Source: WJKP01 sp964531215 (GTDB taxonomy: Bacteria > Patescibacteriota > Patescibacteriia > CAIXNZ01). From it: a stretch of 34,550 nucleotides of DNA. How positions within the stretch are numbered: position 1 is the stretch's first letter; every line of letters begins with the position of its first letter. Positions 1-6,911 of this stretch are shown here, piece after piece. Both the position numbers and the translations under genes were made by a program. The DNA is taken from the NCBI GenBank assembly GCA_964531215.1, contig CAZHFK010000004.1, forward strand, positions 1-34,550, written 5' to 3'. The notes beneath the pieces are model-generated. The model did not search any database, was not told the origin of the DNA, and saw nothing but the letters and a program-made list of their open reading frames with translations.

Positions 1-205
1 TATTGTTGATATCATACATGCCCAAGACTCCTTTACCTGCTTTTTCGCTTGATTCGGGCAGGATTTCAATTACCTGCGTTTCCAGCAAGGCCTTAACCTG
101 TTCCTGATACTGTTTTTTTAATTCAAAAAGATTCTCCAGGCGTTCCTGGGTTTCGCTTAGTTTTGGCTGTTCAGGTTTTTTGTACTCAAATTTGGGTAAT
201 TCCAT
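1..205 (-). CDS. Hypothetical protein, N-terminal part only (runs off the window)
   Basis: An open frame starts at the ATG on 203-205 and continues through the left edge, giving about 68 residues. It opens with MELPKFEYKKPEQPKL, is rich in Lys, Glu and Gln, and has a stretch (about residues 18-50) that would form an amphipathic helix or short coiled coil. I do not recognise a family. There is no Shine-Dalgarno sequence upstream, as for most genes here. It is probably the downstream neighbour of the minus-strand gene at 418-1341, with a 212-bp AT-rich gap that contains no clear terminator. Confidence 0.55.
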   Translation of the reverse strand, partial: MELPKFEYKKPEQPKLSETQERLENLFELKKQYQEQVKALLETQVIEILPESSEKAGKGVLGMYDINN

Positions 206-417
206 ATTTATTTAAATTATTTGACAATTAGGTAATTGGGTTAATTAAACTTTGGGCGAAAATGCCCTTTCAAGAACTGACAGGCTTTAGCCTTTTAAAT
301 TAAAATCCTAAAGATTGAAATCCGCAAAAAACCAATTTTTTATTTGAAACTTATTAACAAATAAAAATAACAAAAAAATAATCTCGGATATGTTTATTGT
401 TAAAATTTATCAATTTA

Positions 418-1341
418 TTAATCGTTAATTTCACTTTCAATTTCTGTTTCGGCTTTCGATTTATCTTTAATCTCAGCTCTAACTCTTGATTCTATTTTTT
501 GCAAAGCTGACTGCCCCTCTGAAGTAGTATGATACCAGCTATTACTTTCACTAAAAAGCTGTTCACTTTCGGCGGACAATTTGGCTGGATCATTTTCTTC
601 TAACATAATTTTAACAAATAGATCTGTCGCAGAAGACTGATCTTTAATTGGCAATATCTTAACTAATACACTTTTAACCTCTTTTTTATCCAAACCAATA
701 CTTACCAAAGATTTTAAATCTGATTCTTTTATCTTATCAGCTGATTTTATCTTGCTAAAAAATTCTTTAATTTTATTTTTATTAGCAACCAGAGTTTGGG
801 TCAATGCTTCTGATTTTTTTTGAAAATAATTACGTGATTCTACCATAGCTTTATCCTTTATCTTGGCATTAACTTCAGACTCAGCCAAATCCTCTTTATT
901 TTCCCTTTTTTCTCTTTTTTCTCCAGCTTCCGGGGTCTCGGCAAAAATAAAAGACAAAGACTGACCTTCTTTACTGGCTGTAATGCCAATATCCGCAACT
1001 TCTTCTACCTTATAACCCAATTCGCTCAAAGTTTTTTTAATTTTATCTTGACTATCAGCTGTAATTAAAAAATATTCACCTTTTTTAGGAAACCCTTCCA
1101 AATCCATATTTTTAGCACTAACTTCCATTATATCCTCGGGATTTTCAGAAAATAAATCGGCTATTTCAGTCTTATCATTATTTTCTAAATAATCTTCAAC
1201 TAATTCAAATTTGCTTACTTCCAACTGATCACCGGTCATTGAATTAGCAACCTTGACTTCCTGACCAGGCAAGCCCGTCTCATAAGTCTTAATACTCGGT
1301 TCTTTCTTCTTATTTAATTTTTCATTAACCTGTTCTGGCAT
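418..1341 (-). CDS. Hypothetical highly charged protein
   Basis: The 307-residue product is very rich in Glu, Lys, Ser and Asp and has no signal peptide or membrane segment, so it is probably cytoplasmic. The first 130 residues look like a mixed alpha/beta segment (a stretch around residues 80-115 resembles a small ferredoxin-like strand-helix pattern). The rest is helical and charged. The C-terminus is an acidic/basic repeat-like tail. The gene starts 17 nt after the pyrG stop on the same strand, so the two are probably co-transcribed. No family is recognised and the function is unknown. Confidence 0.7.
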   Translation of the reverse strand: MPEQVNEKLNKKKEPSIKTYETGLPGQEVKVANSMTGDQLEVSKFELVEDYLENNDKTEIADLFSENPEDIMEVSAKNMDLEGFPKKGEYFLITADSQDKIKKTLSELGYKVEEVADIGITASKEGQSLSFIFAETPEAGEKREKRENKEDLAESEVNAKIKDKAMVESRNYFQKKSEALTQTLVANKNKIKEFFSKIKSADKIKESDLKSLVSIGLDKKEVKSVLVKILPIKDQSSATDLFVKIMLEENDPAKLSAESEQLFSESNSWYHTTSEGQSALQKIESRVRAEIKDKSKAETEIESEIND

Positions 1342-1358
1342 AATTTCATAATTAATTA

Positions 1359-2978
1359 TTAATTAATAGCTGCTTTTATAAATGCGCCAAATAACGGATG
1401 AGGCTTTAATGGCCTTGATTTAAATTCCGGATGAAACTGGGTGCCGATAAAAAATTTATGTTCAGGAATTTCAATAATTTCCACTAAGTTATTATCCGGT
1501 GATAATCCGGCCAAAAGCAAACCTTTTTCTGTCATTTTGGCACGATAAGCATTATTAAATTCATAACGGTGACGATGTCGTTCCGATATCTCTTTTTGAC
1601 CGTAAGCTTCAAAAGCTTTTGACTTTTCATTTAAAACACAAGGATAAGCACCCAATCTCATTGTTCCCCCCATATCTTTATCGGCAATTTTCTTTTTCTG
1701 ATCAGGCATTATATGAATAACCGGATTTTTACAATTGGGGTTAACCTCTTCTGAATTAACATCCTCTATTCCCACAACATTACGGGCAAATTCTATAGTT
1801 GCCAATTGCATACCATAACATAAACCCAAATAAGGTATATTATTTTCCCGGCAATATTGAATGGCCGTTATTTTACCTTCCACACCCCGGCTACCGAAAC
1901 CGCCTGGTACAATTATGCCATTAAATTCCTTTAATTCTTCTATCTTTTCGGGATTTTTTTCGTATTCTTCGGTGTTAAGCCAAGTTAATTCCGGTAAAAC
2001 ATCATTGGCCCAGCAAGCATGTTTTATAGCTTCAATCACTGAAATATATGAATCAGCCAAAGTAAAATCACCTGTTGCAAAATATTTACCGGCAATACCG
2101 ATTTTAACCTTTTTATCTAATTTTTCAATTTTATTAAGTAAATCACGCCAATCCTGGAGATCTTTTTGCTGAGGTTTTAAATTAAATGATTGTAAAATTT
2201 TATCTCCCAAACCTTGGTCATCAAAATTAATCGGAATTTTATAAATATTATCAACATCAGGCGCTGAAATGGCATTATCTTTGGGAATATTACAAAAAGT
2301 TGCCAATTTTTTACGCCTAATTTCATCAATCGGCTTAGCTGAACGACATAATATAAAACTTGGGAAAATACCGGTTGAATTTAATGTTCTAACCGCATTT
2401 TGGGTCGGTTTGGTTTTCATTTCACCTACTTTTGAAGGTATTGGTAAATAACTGACCATAACAGTCATCACATCGTCAGGCACTTCTGTTTTTAAAATAC
2501 GAATCGCTTCTAAAAACAAAATGTTCTGATACTCACCAACAGTACCGCCGACTTCAATAATTGTAAAATCAGCTTCAGCCAAATCAGCTGCTTTTTTAAT
2601 TCGGTCAATTACTTCTTCCGGTACATGAGGTACCACTTCTACACATTTACCGCCGTATTCCAAATTCCTTTCTCTTTGAATTACACTTAAATAAACCCGA
2701 CCGGTTGTCATGTAATTAGGCGAATTAATGTCCTGATCCAAAAATCTTTCATAATTACCAATATCCTGATCGGTTTCATCACCATCATCAGTTACAAATA
2801 CTTCGCCATGCTCTGTCGGGTTCATAGTCCCGGCATCAACATTAATATAAGGATCGATTTTAATAGCTGTAACATTATAACCCTTTGATTGCAAAATTTT
2901 ACCAATAGAAGCGCTGGCCACACCTTTGCCAACTCCCGACATTACACCGCCAACCACAAAAATAAATTTTGAAGACAT
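1359..2978 (-). CDS. pyrG: CTP synthase
   Basis: This is a full-length (539 residues) CTP synthase, which makes CTP from UTP, ATP and glutamine in the cytoplasm. The N-terminal synthetase domain starts with the P-loop-like GGVMSGVGKGVASASIGK. The C-terminal class I glutamine amidotransferase domain has the nucleophile Cys387 in YLGLCYGMQ and the His516/Glu518 pair in FHPEF. The oxyanion GGFGSRG loop is present near residue 360. All catalytic elements are intact and the length matches the family. The start at 2978 lies directly upstream of the conserved N-terminal motif and has no SD sequence. It is followed by the charged hypothetical gene at 418-1341. Confidence 0.98.
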   Translation of the reverse strand: MSSKFIFVVGGVMSGVGKGVASASIGKILQSKGYNVTAIKIDPYINVDAGTMNPTEHGEVFVTDDGDETDQDIGNYERFLDQDINSPNYMTTGRVYLSVIQRERNLEYGGKCVEVVPHVPEEVIDRIKKAADLAEADFTIIEVGGTVGEYQNILFLEAIRILKTEVPDDVMTVMVSYLPIPSKVGEMKTKPTQNAVRTLNSTGIFPSFILCRSAKPIDEIRRKKLATFCNIPKDNAISAPDVDNIYKIPINFDDQGLGDKILQSFNLKPQQKDLQDWRDLLNKIEKLDKKVKIGIAGKYFATGDFTLADSYISVIEAIKHACWANDVLPELTWLNTEEYEKNPEKIEELKEFNGIIVPGGFGSRGVEGKITAIQYCRENNIPYLGLCYGMQLATIEFARNVVGIEDVNSEEVNPNCKNPVIHIMPDQKKKIADKDMGGTMRLGAYPCVLNEKSKAFEAYGQKEISERHRHRYEFNNAYRAKMTEKGLLLAGLSPDNNLVEIIEIPEHKFFIGTQFHPEFKSRPLKPHPLFGAFIKAAIN

Positions 2979-3018
2979 ATGTATTTGTATATTAGTTTAT
3001 TAGTATATTGTTTAAATC

Positions 3019-3046
3019 AAAAAAGAGAGCTGTTGCTCCCTTTTTT
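3019..3046 (-). terminator. Rho-independent terminator of rplI
   Basis: On the minus strand a 12-bp stem (one G-U pair, arms 3035-3046 and 3019-3030) with a 4-nt loop is followed by a U-run. It lies 5 bp after the rplI stop and separates rplI from pyrG. Confidence 0.85.
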
Positions 3047-3050
3047 ATAT

Positions 3051-3497
3051 TTAAGTTTCTCGTTCAATGGTTAAACCTATATTAGCTGAGACATCGTCGC
3101 TAAAAATAATATTAATATCATAATAACCAAGCTGCTTGATTGGCTGATCCAATTTAATAAACTCTGCAGGAATATCATAATTGCGATTTTTTAATTCTTG
3201 GGCAATATCAGCTTCTTTAATGGCAGCAAAAAGTGTTTTTTTATCATCAGCTTTAGCTTTAATGATAATTTTCAAATTATTAATTTTTTTTGCTAATTCC
3301 TTATATTGCTTTACTTTATTGGCTGTTTTTTTCTGTTGTTTCTGTTTTTTAAACTCAAGCTGGTTGATAACTGATTCAGTGGCAACTTTTACCAAACCTT
3401 GTGGTAATAAAAAATTACGAGCATAACCATCAGCCACTTCTTTAATTTCACCTGTTTGTCCTAAATTAGGCACTTTTTTTAATAAAACTACTTTCAT
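3051..3497 (-). CDS. rplI: 50S ribosomal protein bL9
   Basis: The 148-residue protein has the bL9 N-terminal signature MKVVLLKKVPNLGQTGEIKEV with the conserved GYARNFLLPQG segment. A lysine-rich connecting helix (about residues 45-75) and a C-terminal domain complete the normal two-domain length. It binds 23S rRNA at the base of the L1 stalk. The start has no SD sequence. Its terminator at 3019-3046 makes it a separate unit from pyrG. Many CPR lineages are reported to lack bL9, so its presence may help to place the organism; that last point is from memory. Confidence 0.97.
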   Translation of the reverse strand: MKVVLLKKVPNLGQTGEIKEVADGYARNFLLPQGLVKVATESVINQLEFKKQKQQKKTANKVKQYKELAKKINNLKIIIKAKADDKKTLFAAIKEADIAQELKNRNYDIPAEFIKLDQPIKQLGYYDINIIFSDDVSANIGLTIERET

Positions 3498-3609
3498 AAA
3501 TAAAAAAATTAAGCTATTAATCTTAATTCCCCCTTTAATATATTTTACATAAAAAAAAATGTATTGGCAAATTCTTGATAATTGCTAATTTCAAATTAAC
3601 AATTTCCAA

Positions 3610-3978
3610 TTATTTGCCAAATAAGCGACTTAAAAAACCGCCTTTTTCTTCTTCTTGCTCACTACTCCCAGCTCTTGCTTCTTGCATTATTAAATTATAA
3701 ATCCTTTGGGCTTCTTGCTTAACCAAATCCGAATCATAATCACCCGAATGAGCTTTTTGGCCTTGATAAGAAGCTTGCTTTTGATCAATATGCAAACTTA
3801 AAATTAACGGATCTTCAGAATTAATATACATATGAAACCGCGGATAAAAACCTGACTGGCCTAAACGACGAGAATAACTGCGTTGCTCAGCTCTGGGATC
3901 ACGCACTAAGCCATAACCGCAACGGCGAATTAATTGATCAGTCGGTATATTGAATTTTTGTTTAAAATTAAGGTTCAT
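3610..3978 (-). CDS. Conserved hypothetical protein coupled to the HicA-like gene
   Basis: The 122-residue protein begins MNLNFKQKFNIPTDQLIRRC. The start at 3978 is preferred over an upstream in-frame ATG at 4002 because it forms an ATGA overlap with the stop of the HicA-like gene (3975-3977), typical of translational coupling. Residues about 20-80 contain GYGLVRDPRAEQRSY and a His-rich beta segment (FHMYI, LSLHID). The C-terminal tail is acidic and ends GGFLSRLFGK. I have a weak memory of similar proteins in CPR genomes but know no function. No signal peptide or membrane segment is seen. Confidence 0.75.
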   Translation of the reverse strand: MNLNFKQKFNIPTDQLIRRCGYGLVRDPRAEQRSYSRRLGQSGFYPRFHMYINSEDPLILSLHIDQKQASYQGQKAHSGDYDSDLVKQEAQRIYNLIMQEARAGSSEQEEEKGGFLSRLFGK

Positions 3979-4220
3979 AATTCTTTTTTTATATCTTGCC
4001 AATTAACATTACTAATTTCTTCTATTTCTTTAATTACATAAAACAAAACATCTTTTCTTATTTTTACTGGCACTGTCACAGACTTATCATTTGCCGGCCA
4101 AATTATTTTATAATGACTACCATCACCACCCTTTTTATCTATAATAAAACCGAGTCGCTTTAACGCCTTGGTAAATTTTCTACGCTTAATTTCTCCTGGC
4201 AATTCGCTAAGCGAGGGCAT
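3975..4220 (-). CDS. hicA: HicA-like mRNA interferase toxin
   Basis: With the start at the ATG on 4218-4220 the product is 81 residues, the usual HicA size. It contains the family pattern: ALKRLGFIIDKKGGDGSHYK (a GSH motif with the catalytic-type His), followed by SVTVPV and a C-terminal helix IKEIEEIS. HicA toxins have a dsRBD-like fold and cleave mRNA. The start overlaps the last 14 nt of the HicB-like gene, which supports it over the longer frame from 4286. The gene order (antitoxin first) is reversed compared with the commonest hicAB order but is known in the family. Annotation is by motif only. Confidence 0.75.
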   Translation of the reverse strand: MPSLSELPGEIKRRKFTKALKRLGFIIDKKGGDGSHYKIIWPANDKSVTVPVKIRKDVLFYVIKEIEEISNVNWQDIKKEL

Positions 4221-4533
4221 AAGCTTCTTGATTGGCATTAACTTTATGCAATCCAGCTTTATTAGCAAATGAAGAAGGAATCTCAAAAGAGGTTAAAATC
4301 GCATCTTTGATCTTTTTATCTAATTCTTTTTCATTTTCTGCAGAGGTAATAATTGAACCATACTTGAAATTTGTACTAACAGCAATTACTTCGTCGTCTT
4401 TTCTTTCAAATTTAAAATTAATCGGTTCATAAATACGAAAATAATGCTCCAATTCATAAAGACCACTGGGCACATATTCTTTTCCCCACAATTTCTTCAA
4501 TAAAATATCTTTCATTTTTCTTGTAAATGACAT
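4207..4533 (-). CDS. hicB: HicB-like antitoxin
   Basis: The 108-residue product from the ATG at 4533 (MSFTRKMKDILLKKLWGKEY) contains a region around residues 40-85 with a strand-strand-helix pattern as in the partial RNase-H-like fold of HicB antitoxins (IAVSTNFKYGSIITSAENEK followed by a helix). No separate C-terminal helix-turn-helix is obvious. The assignment rests largely on its tight overlap with the HicA-like gene. An alternative start at 4551 adds six residues. It would neutralise the toxin and might autoregulate the operon. Confidence 0.6.
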   Translation of the reverse strand: MSFTRKMKDILLKKLWGKEYVPSGLYELEHYFRIYEPINFKFERKDDEVIAVSTNFKYGSIITSAENEKELDKKIKDAILTSFEIPSSFANKAGLHKVNANQEAYALA

Positions 4534-4658
4534 GATAATCAAAGTTAACACAATTTAACTATATATGTCAATTATATCATATTATTAAAAAAATATAACG
4601 TTAGGAATGACAATGTGGGACGAGGATAGATTGTTCTTTAAGTATATTAAGATTCATA

Positions 4659-5012
4659 TTACTTCTCTTTTTCAAATTTCACTTTAAAAATCGGCATATA
4701 TTTATTCCCCCATTCATCAGTAATCTCCACTGTTTCGCCTTTCATTAATTTATTAAAAGCCAAATCACTAATCATTTCGTTATCAGTATCTATATCCAGT
4801 TTCAAATCTTCCAATTTTTCAAAATCTTTAACCATTGACTGCTTGATAACATTTTCTATTTCTTTTTTTTGCTGTTTTAATGATTCCAATTCATCCTTAA
4901 TTTCCTGATATTCCTGATTATTGGTTAGTTCATCTTTATAAGCCTGACGAATTGCTTTTTGTTCTTCTTTAAATTGATTTATACGATCATAAATTTCCTG
5001 TATTTTTGACAT
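4659..5012 (-). CDS. Hypothetical coiled-coil protein
   Basis: The 117-residue protein is mostly a predicted coiled coil (about residues 1-65, with heptad-like runs such as YQEIKDELESLKQQKKEIEN). It is followed by a short globular C-terminus containing ITDEWGNKYMPIFKVKFEKE. No signal peptide or membrane segment is present. I do not recognise the family. It lies alone between the HicBA-like operon and the GIY-YIG insertion, and has no SD sequence. Confidence 0.65.
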   Translation of the reverse strand: MSKIQEIYDRINQFKEEQKAIRQAYKDELTNNQEYQEIKDELESLKQQKKEIENVIKQSMVKDFEKLEDLKLDIDTDNEMISDLAFNKLMKGETVEITDEWGNKYMPIFKVKFEKEK

Positions 5013-5083
5013 GCTTTTCTAAATTAATCATTAAGATTAATTTATTATACACAAAATTATCAAACAGCTCAATTGTTGATAAA

Positions 5084-5167
5084 TTATAAAGTTGTTATTG
5101 GTCTGGCTTGAACTATATAAAAATCCCAATTTTTAAACTTTTGAGTCATAGCCCATTCAATATCACA
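5084..5167 (-). pseudogene. Duplicated 3' end of the PEP-synthase-like gene
   Basis: This stretch repeats the last 26 or so codons of the gene at 5652-6629. The identical 77 bp are 5091-5167 here and 5659-5735 in the gene. The reading frame ends IVQARPITTL and a stop (5084-5086), the same C-terminus as the intact gene, but the last codons are spelled differently (ACT TTA TAA here, ACA CTT TAA in the gene). It is probably the original 3' end, separated from its gene by the GIY-YIG cassette. Confidence 0.85.
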
Positions 5168-5178
5168 TAACAGTCGTT

Positions 5179-5207
5179 ATGTCATCCTGAATATATGAAG
5201 GATCTAC
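5179..5207. repeat. Left inverted repeat of the GIY-YIG cassette
   Basis: The sequence starts ATGTCATCCTGA and ends GAAGGATCTAC, with a 6-bp divergent centre. It is the inverted partner of 5614-5643. From memory, the TCATCCTGA...GAAGGATCT core is an abundant intergenic repeat in several bacterial groups; I could not check this. Confidence 0.8.
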
Positions 5208-5257
5208 GACCCCATTTAGACGAGAATCATTTATAATCTCTACCGGACATAACGACC

Positions 5258-5548
5258 TTATTTAATTATATCATCGTAAAAATCGCGAAAATCAGGATTC
5301 ATTGATTGTATTAAAGCTATTTTCTTTTTTCTTATCCATCCCTTTATCTGTTTTTCTCTGGCAATAGCTTGATTTATATTGTTATATTCTTCAAAATAAA
5401 CTAATTTAGTGACATTATATTTTTTAGTAAATCCCTCAATTAATTTATTCTTATGTTGATATACACGACCAACTAAATCGCTTGTCACTCCAGTATAATT
5501 CACTGTGTTATAATTATTCATCATAATATATATCCAATAAGAATTCAT
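5258..5548 (-). CDS. Small GIY-YIG nuclease-domain protein
   Basis: The 96-residue single-domain protein matches the UvrC-N/GIY-YIG fold. The first motif is WIY (residues 5-7), the second YTG (18-20, in NYTGVTSDL). Arg28 is in GRVYQHK, the metal-binding Glu65 in AIAREKQIKG, and the terminal segment is NPDFRDFY. The start at 5548 (MNSYWIYIMM) fits the family; the longer frame to 5629 would extend into repeat sequence. Proteins of this size are widespread and their role is unclear, but GIY-YIG domains also occur in homing and transposon endonucleases. It is the only gene in the flanked cassette, so it may drive its insertion (inference). Confidence 0.88.
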   Translation of the reverse strand: MNSYWIYIMMNNYNTVNYTGVTSDLVGRVYQHKNKLIEGFTKKYNVTKLVYFEEYNNINQAIAREKQIKGWIRKKKIALIQSMNPDFRDFYDDIIK

Positions 5549-5613
5549 AATATTAATATCTAAGAAAAACATAATGTCTATCAAATATTCAAGTATTAAA
5601 AAAATGAGTAATT

Positions 5614-5643
5614 GTAGATCCTTCGACACGCTCAGGATGACAT
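5614..5643. repeat. Right inverted repeat of the GIY-YIG cassette
   Basis: Read on the minus strand it is ATGTCATCCTGA, then GCGTGTC, then GAAGGATCTAC. It pairs with 5179-5207. The centre differs between the copies. Confidence 0.8.
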
Positions 5644-5651
5644 TATGTTTT

Positions 5652-6629
5652 TTAAAGTGTTGTTATTGGTCTGGCTTGAACTATATAAAAATCCCAATTT
5701 TTAAACTTTTGAGTCATAGCCCATTCAATATCACAAGGATGGCCGTAGTGTTTTTCAATCTTCTGACATATTTTACCCAAATCAACAATCTGTTCATCGG
5801 TTAATTTTTGTTTTTCCCTATCTTCTGAATCAATAGTAATCCAGTGATTGCCACCGTTTTCTGTATTATCACGAACAATTTTTTTATCCTGTTTGGAAAT
5901 ATTAATATCAATTATTTCCCAGTCATCTTTATTAATCACATAAGAATCAGGCGTAATCTGACCACCAACAATAGCCTCACCCAAACCATAACCGGCTTCA
6001 ATTATCATTTGATTATTATCTTTAGTTACCGGATGAACTGTAAAGGTAATGCCTGAAATATCAGATTCAATCATGACTTGAATAACCACTGCGACTGAAA
6101 CCTTAATTTCTCGCATACCTTTTTCCATCCGATAAACAATGGCTCTCGGCGTAAAAAGTGAGGACCAACATTTTTTAATATTACCAATCAAATGATCTTG
6201 GTCAGTATTTAAATACGACTCCAATTCTCCTGCCCAGGAAGCAGTAGATGAATCTTCAGCCGTCGCACTGGAACGTACTGCAACCCAACGTACATCTCCG
6301 CCAGAGGCGGATAATTTTTTAAACTCTGCCATTATTTCTGTCTGCAAATCCTCTGGAAACTTAGCATCATGGATTAAATCAGCAATAGTACGTGAAGCCT
6401 CGTCAACAGAATTTACATCTTCATAATTAACTTTATTTAACTGCGCTTCAATTTCCTGAACTAAATCAGTTTCCGCTAAAAACTGATCAAAAGCTGAAGC
6501 AGTAACCACAAATCCGGGCGGCACAGGAATACCGGCCTGAGTCATTTCACCCAAAGAAGCGCCTTTACCGCCGGCGAGATGAGTGTCGGTTTTATTTAGT
6601 TGTGTGAAATTTTTGATAAAGTCTGACAT
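5652..6629 (-). CDS. Stand-alone PEP synthase/PPDK N-terminal (ATP-grasp) domain protein
   Basis: The 325 residues match the pyruvate,phosphate dikinase N-terminal nucleotide-binding domain: GGKGASLGEM near residue 20, VAVRSSATAEDSSTASWAGE around 140-160, VVIQVMIESDISGITFTVHP near 200, and the terminal IEWAM...FYIVQARPIT. Full-length PEP synthases continue for more than 400 residues with the phospho-His and PEP-binding domains, which are missing here. The frame stops two residues after RPIT. The duplicated 3' end at 5084-5167 also stops there, so the short form probably predates the insertion. It could phosphorylate a partner or be degenerate. A 15-bp palindrome lies in frame at 6297-6311. 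Confidence 0.88.
   Translation of the reverse strand: MSDFIKNFTQLNKTDTHLAGGKGASLGEMTQAGIPVPPGFVVTASAFDQFLAETDLVQEIEAQLNKVNYEDVNSVDEASRTIADLIHDAKFPEDLQTEIMAEFKKLSASGGDVRWVAVRSSATAEDSSTASWAGELESYLNTDQDHLIGNIKKCWSSLFTPRAIVYRMEKGMREIKVSVAVVIQVMIESDISGITFTVHPVTKDNNQMIIEAGYGLGEAIVGGQITPDSYVINKDDWEIIDINISKQDKKIVRDNTENGGNHWITIDSEDREKQKLTDEQIVDLGKICQKIEKHYGHPCDIEWAMTQKFKNWDFYIVQARPITTL
5659..5735. repeat. Right copy of the 77-bp direct repeat (inside the PEP-synthase-like gene)
   Basis: It is identical by eye to 5091-5167 at an offset of 568 bp and encodes the C-terminal 24-26 residues of the gene at 5652-6629. Homology ends abruptly on both sides. Confidence 0.9.
6297..6311. repeat. 15-bp palindromic element inside the PEP-synthase-like gene
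   Basis: TCCGCCAGAGGCGGA is a perfect palindrome with 6-bp arms and a 3-nt centre. The same element in the other orientation lies at 26136-26150. Here it encodes the in-frame residues SASGG just before the conserved VAVRSSA motif. Confidence 0.75.
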
Positions 6630-6744
6630 ATAAGTTCATTATACTAATATATTGAGTTTAATATAATTTATTAAAATTAGCAACCAATTATTCAATTTTA
6701 TCGCCTAAAATTAGCCTAAAAAACAAAATTGAACAAAAAAACTA

Positions 6745-6911
6745 TTGACAAATATTTACTCTTGTGATAAGTTATTATAATCTTTAAATATAAACAAAGG
6801 AGGTGTTCTTTGTAATCAATAAATATTTAATGGGTAAAGAAACAAGTTAGCTTGCGTTTTAATGTAAGCTTGGGAAAAATCAAACACAAAAGGAAAGAAA
6901 GGAGAGAAAAC
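6745..6911 (+). promoter_or_regulatory. Promoter and structured leader of the GC-rich lipoprotein gene
   Basis: A TTGACA -35 box is at 6745-6750. The -10 is uncertain: TAAGTT (6768-6773) has the right 17-bp spacing, while a perfect TATAAT (6776-6781) is 25 bp away. A strong Shine-Dalgarno sequence AAAGGAGGTG (6797-6805) has no proper gene behind it. It sits in a possible hairpin (ACAAAG 6794-6799 with CTTTGT 6808-6813) and is followed by TTG-TAA (6810-6815). A short frame at 6830-6850 could encode MGKETS. A second hairpin (AGCTTGC/GTAAGCT) lies near 6849-6871. The real SD, AAAGGAG, is at 6898-6904. Confidence 0.5.

Larger units (their letters stand above)
5168..5658. mobile_element. GIY-YIG nuclease cassette flanked by 77-bp direct repeats
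   Basis: These 491 bp lie between two identical 77-bp copies of a gene 3' end (5091-5167 and 5659-5735). Near each edge is an imperfect inverted repeat (5179-5207 and 5614-5643) that shares ATGTCATCCTGA and GAAGGATCTAC. The only gene inside encodes a small GIY-YIG nuclease. The layout suggests an insertion with a long target duplication that preserved the C-terminus of the interrupted gene. A second small inverted pair, GTCGTTATGTC (5173-5183) and its complement (5246-5256), lies at the left end. Confidence 0.7.
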
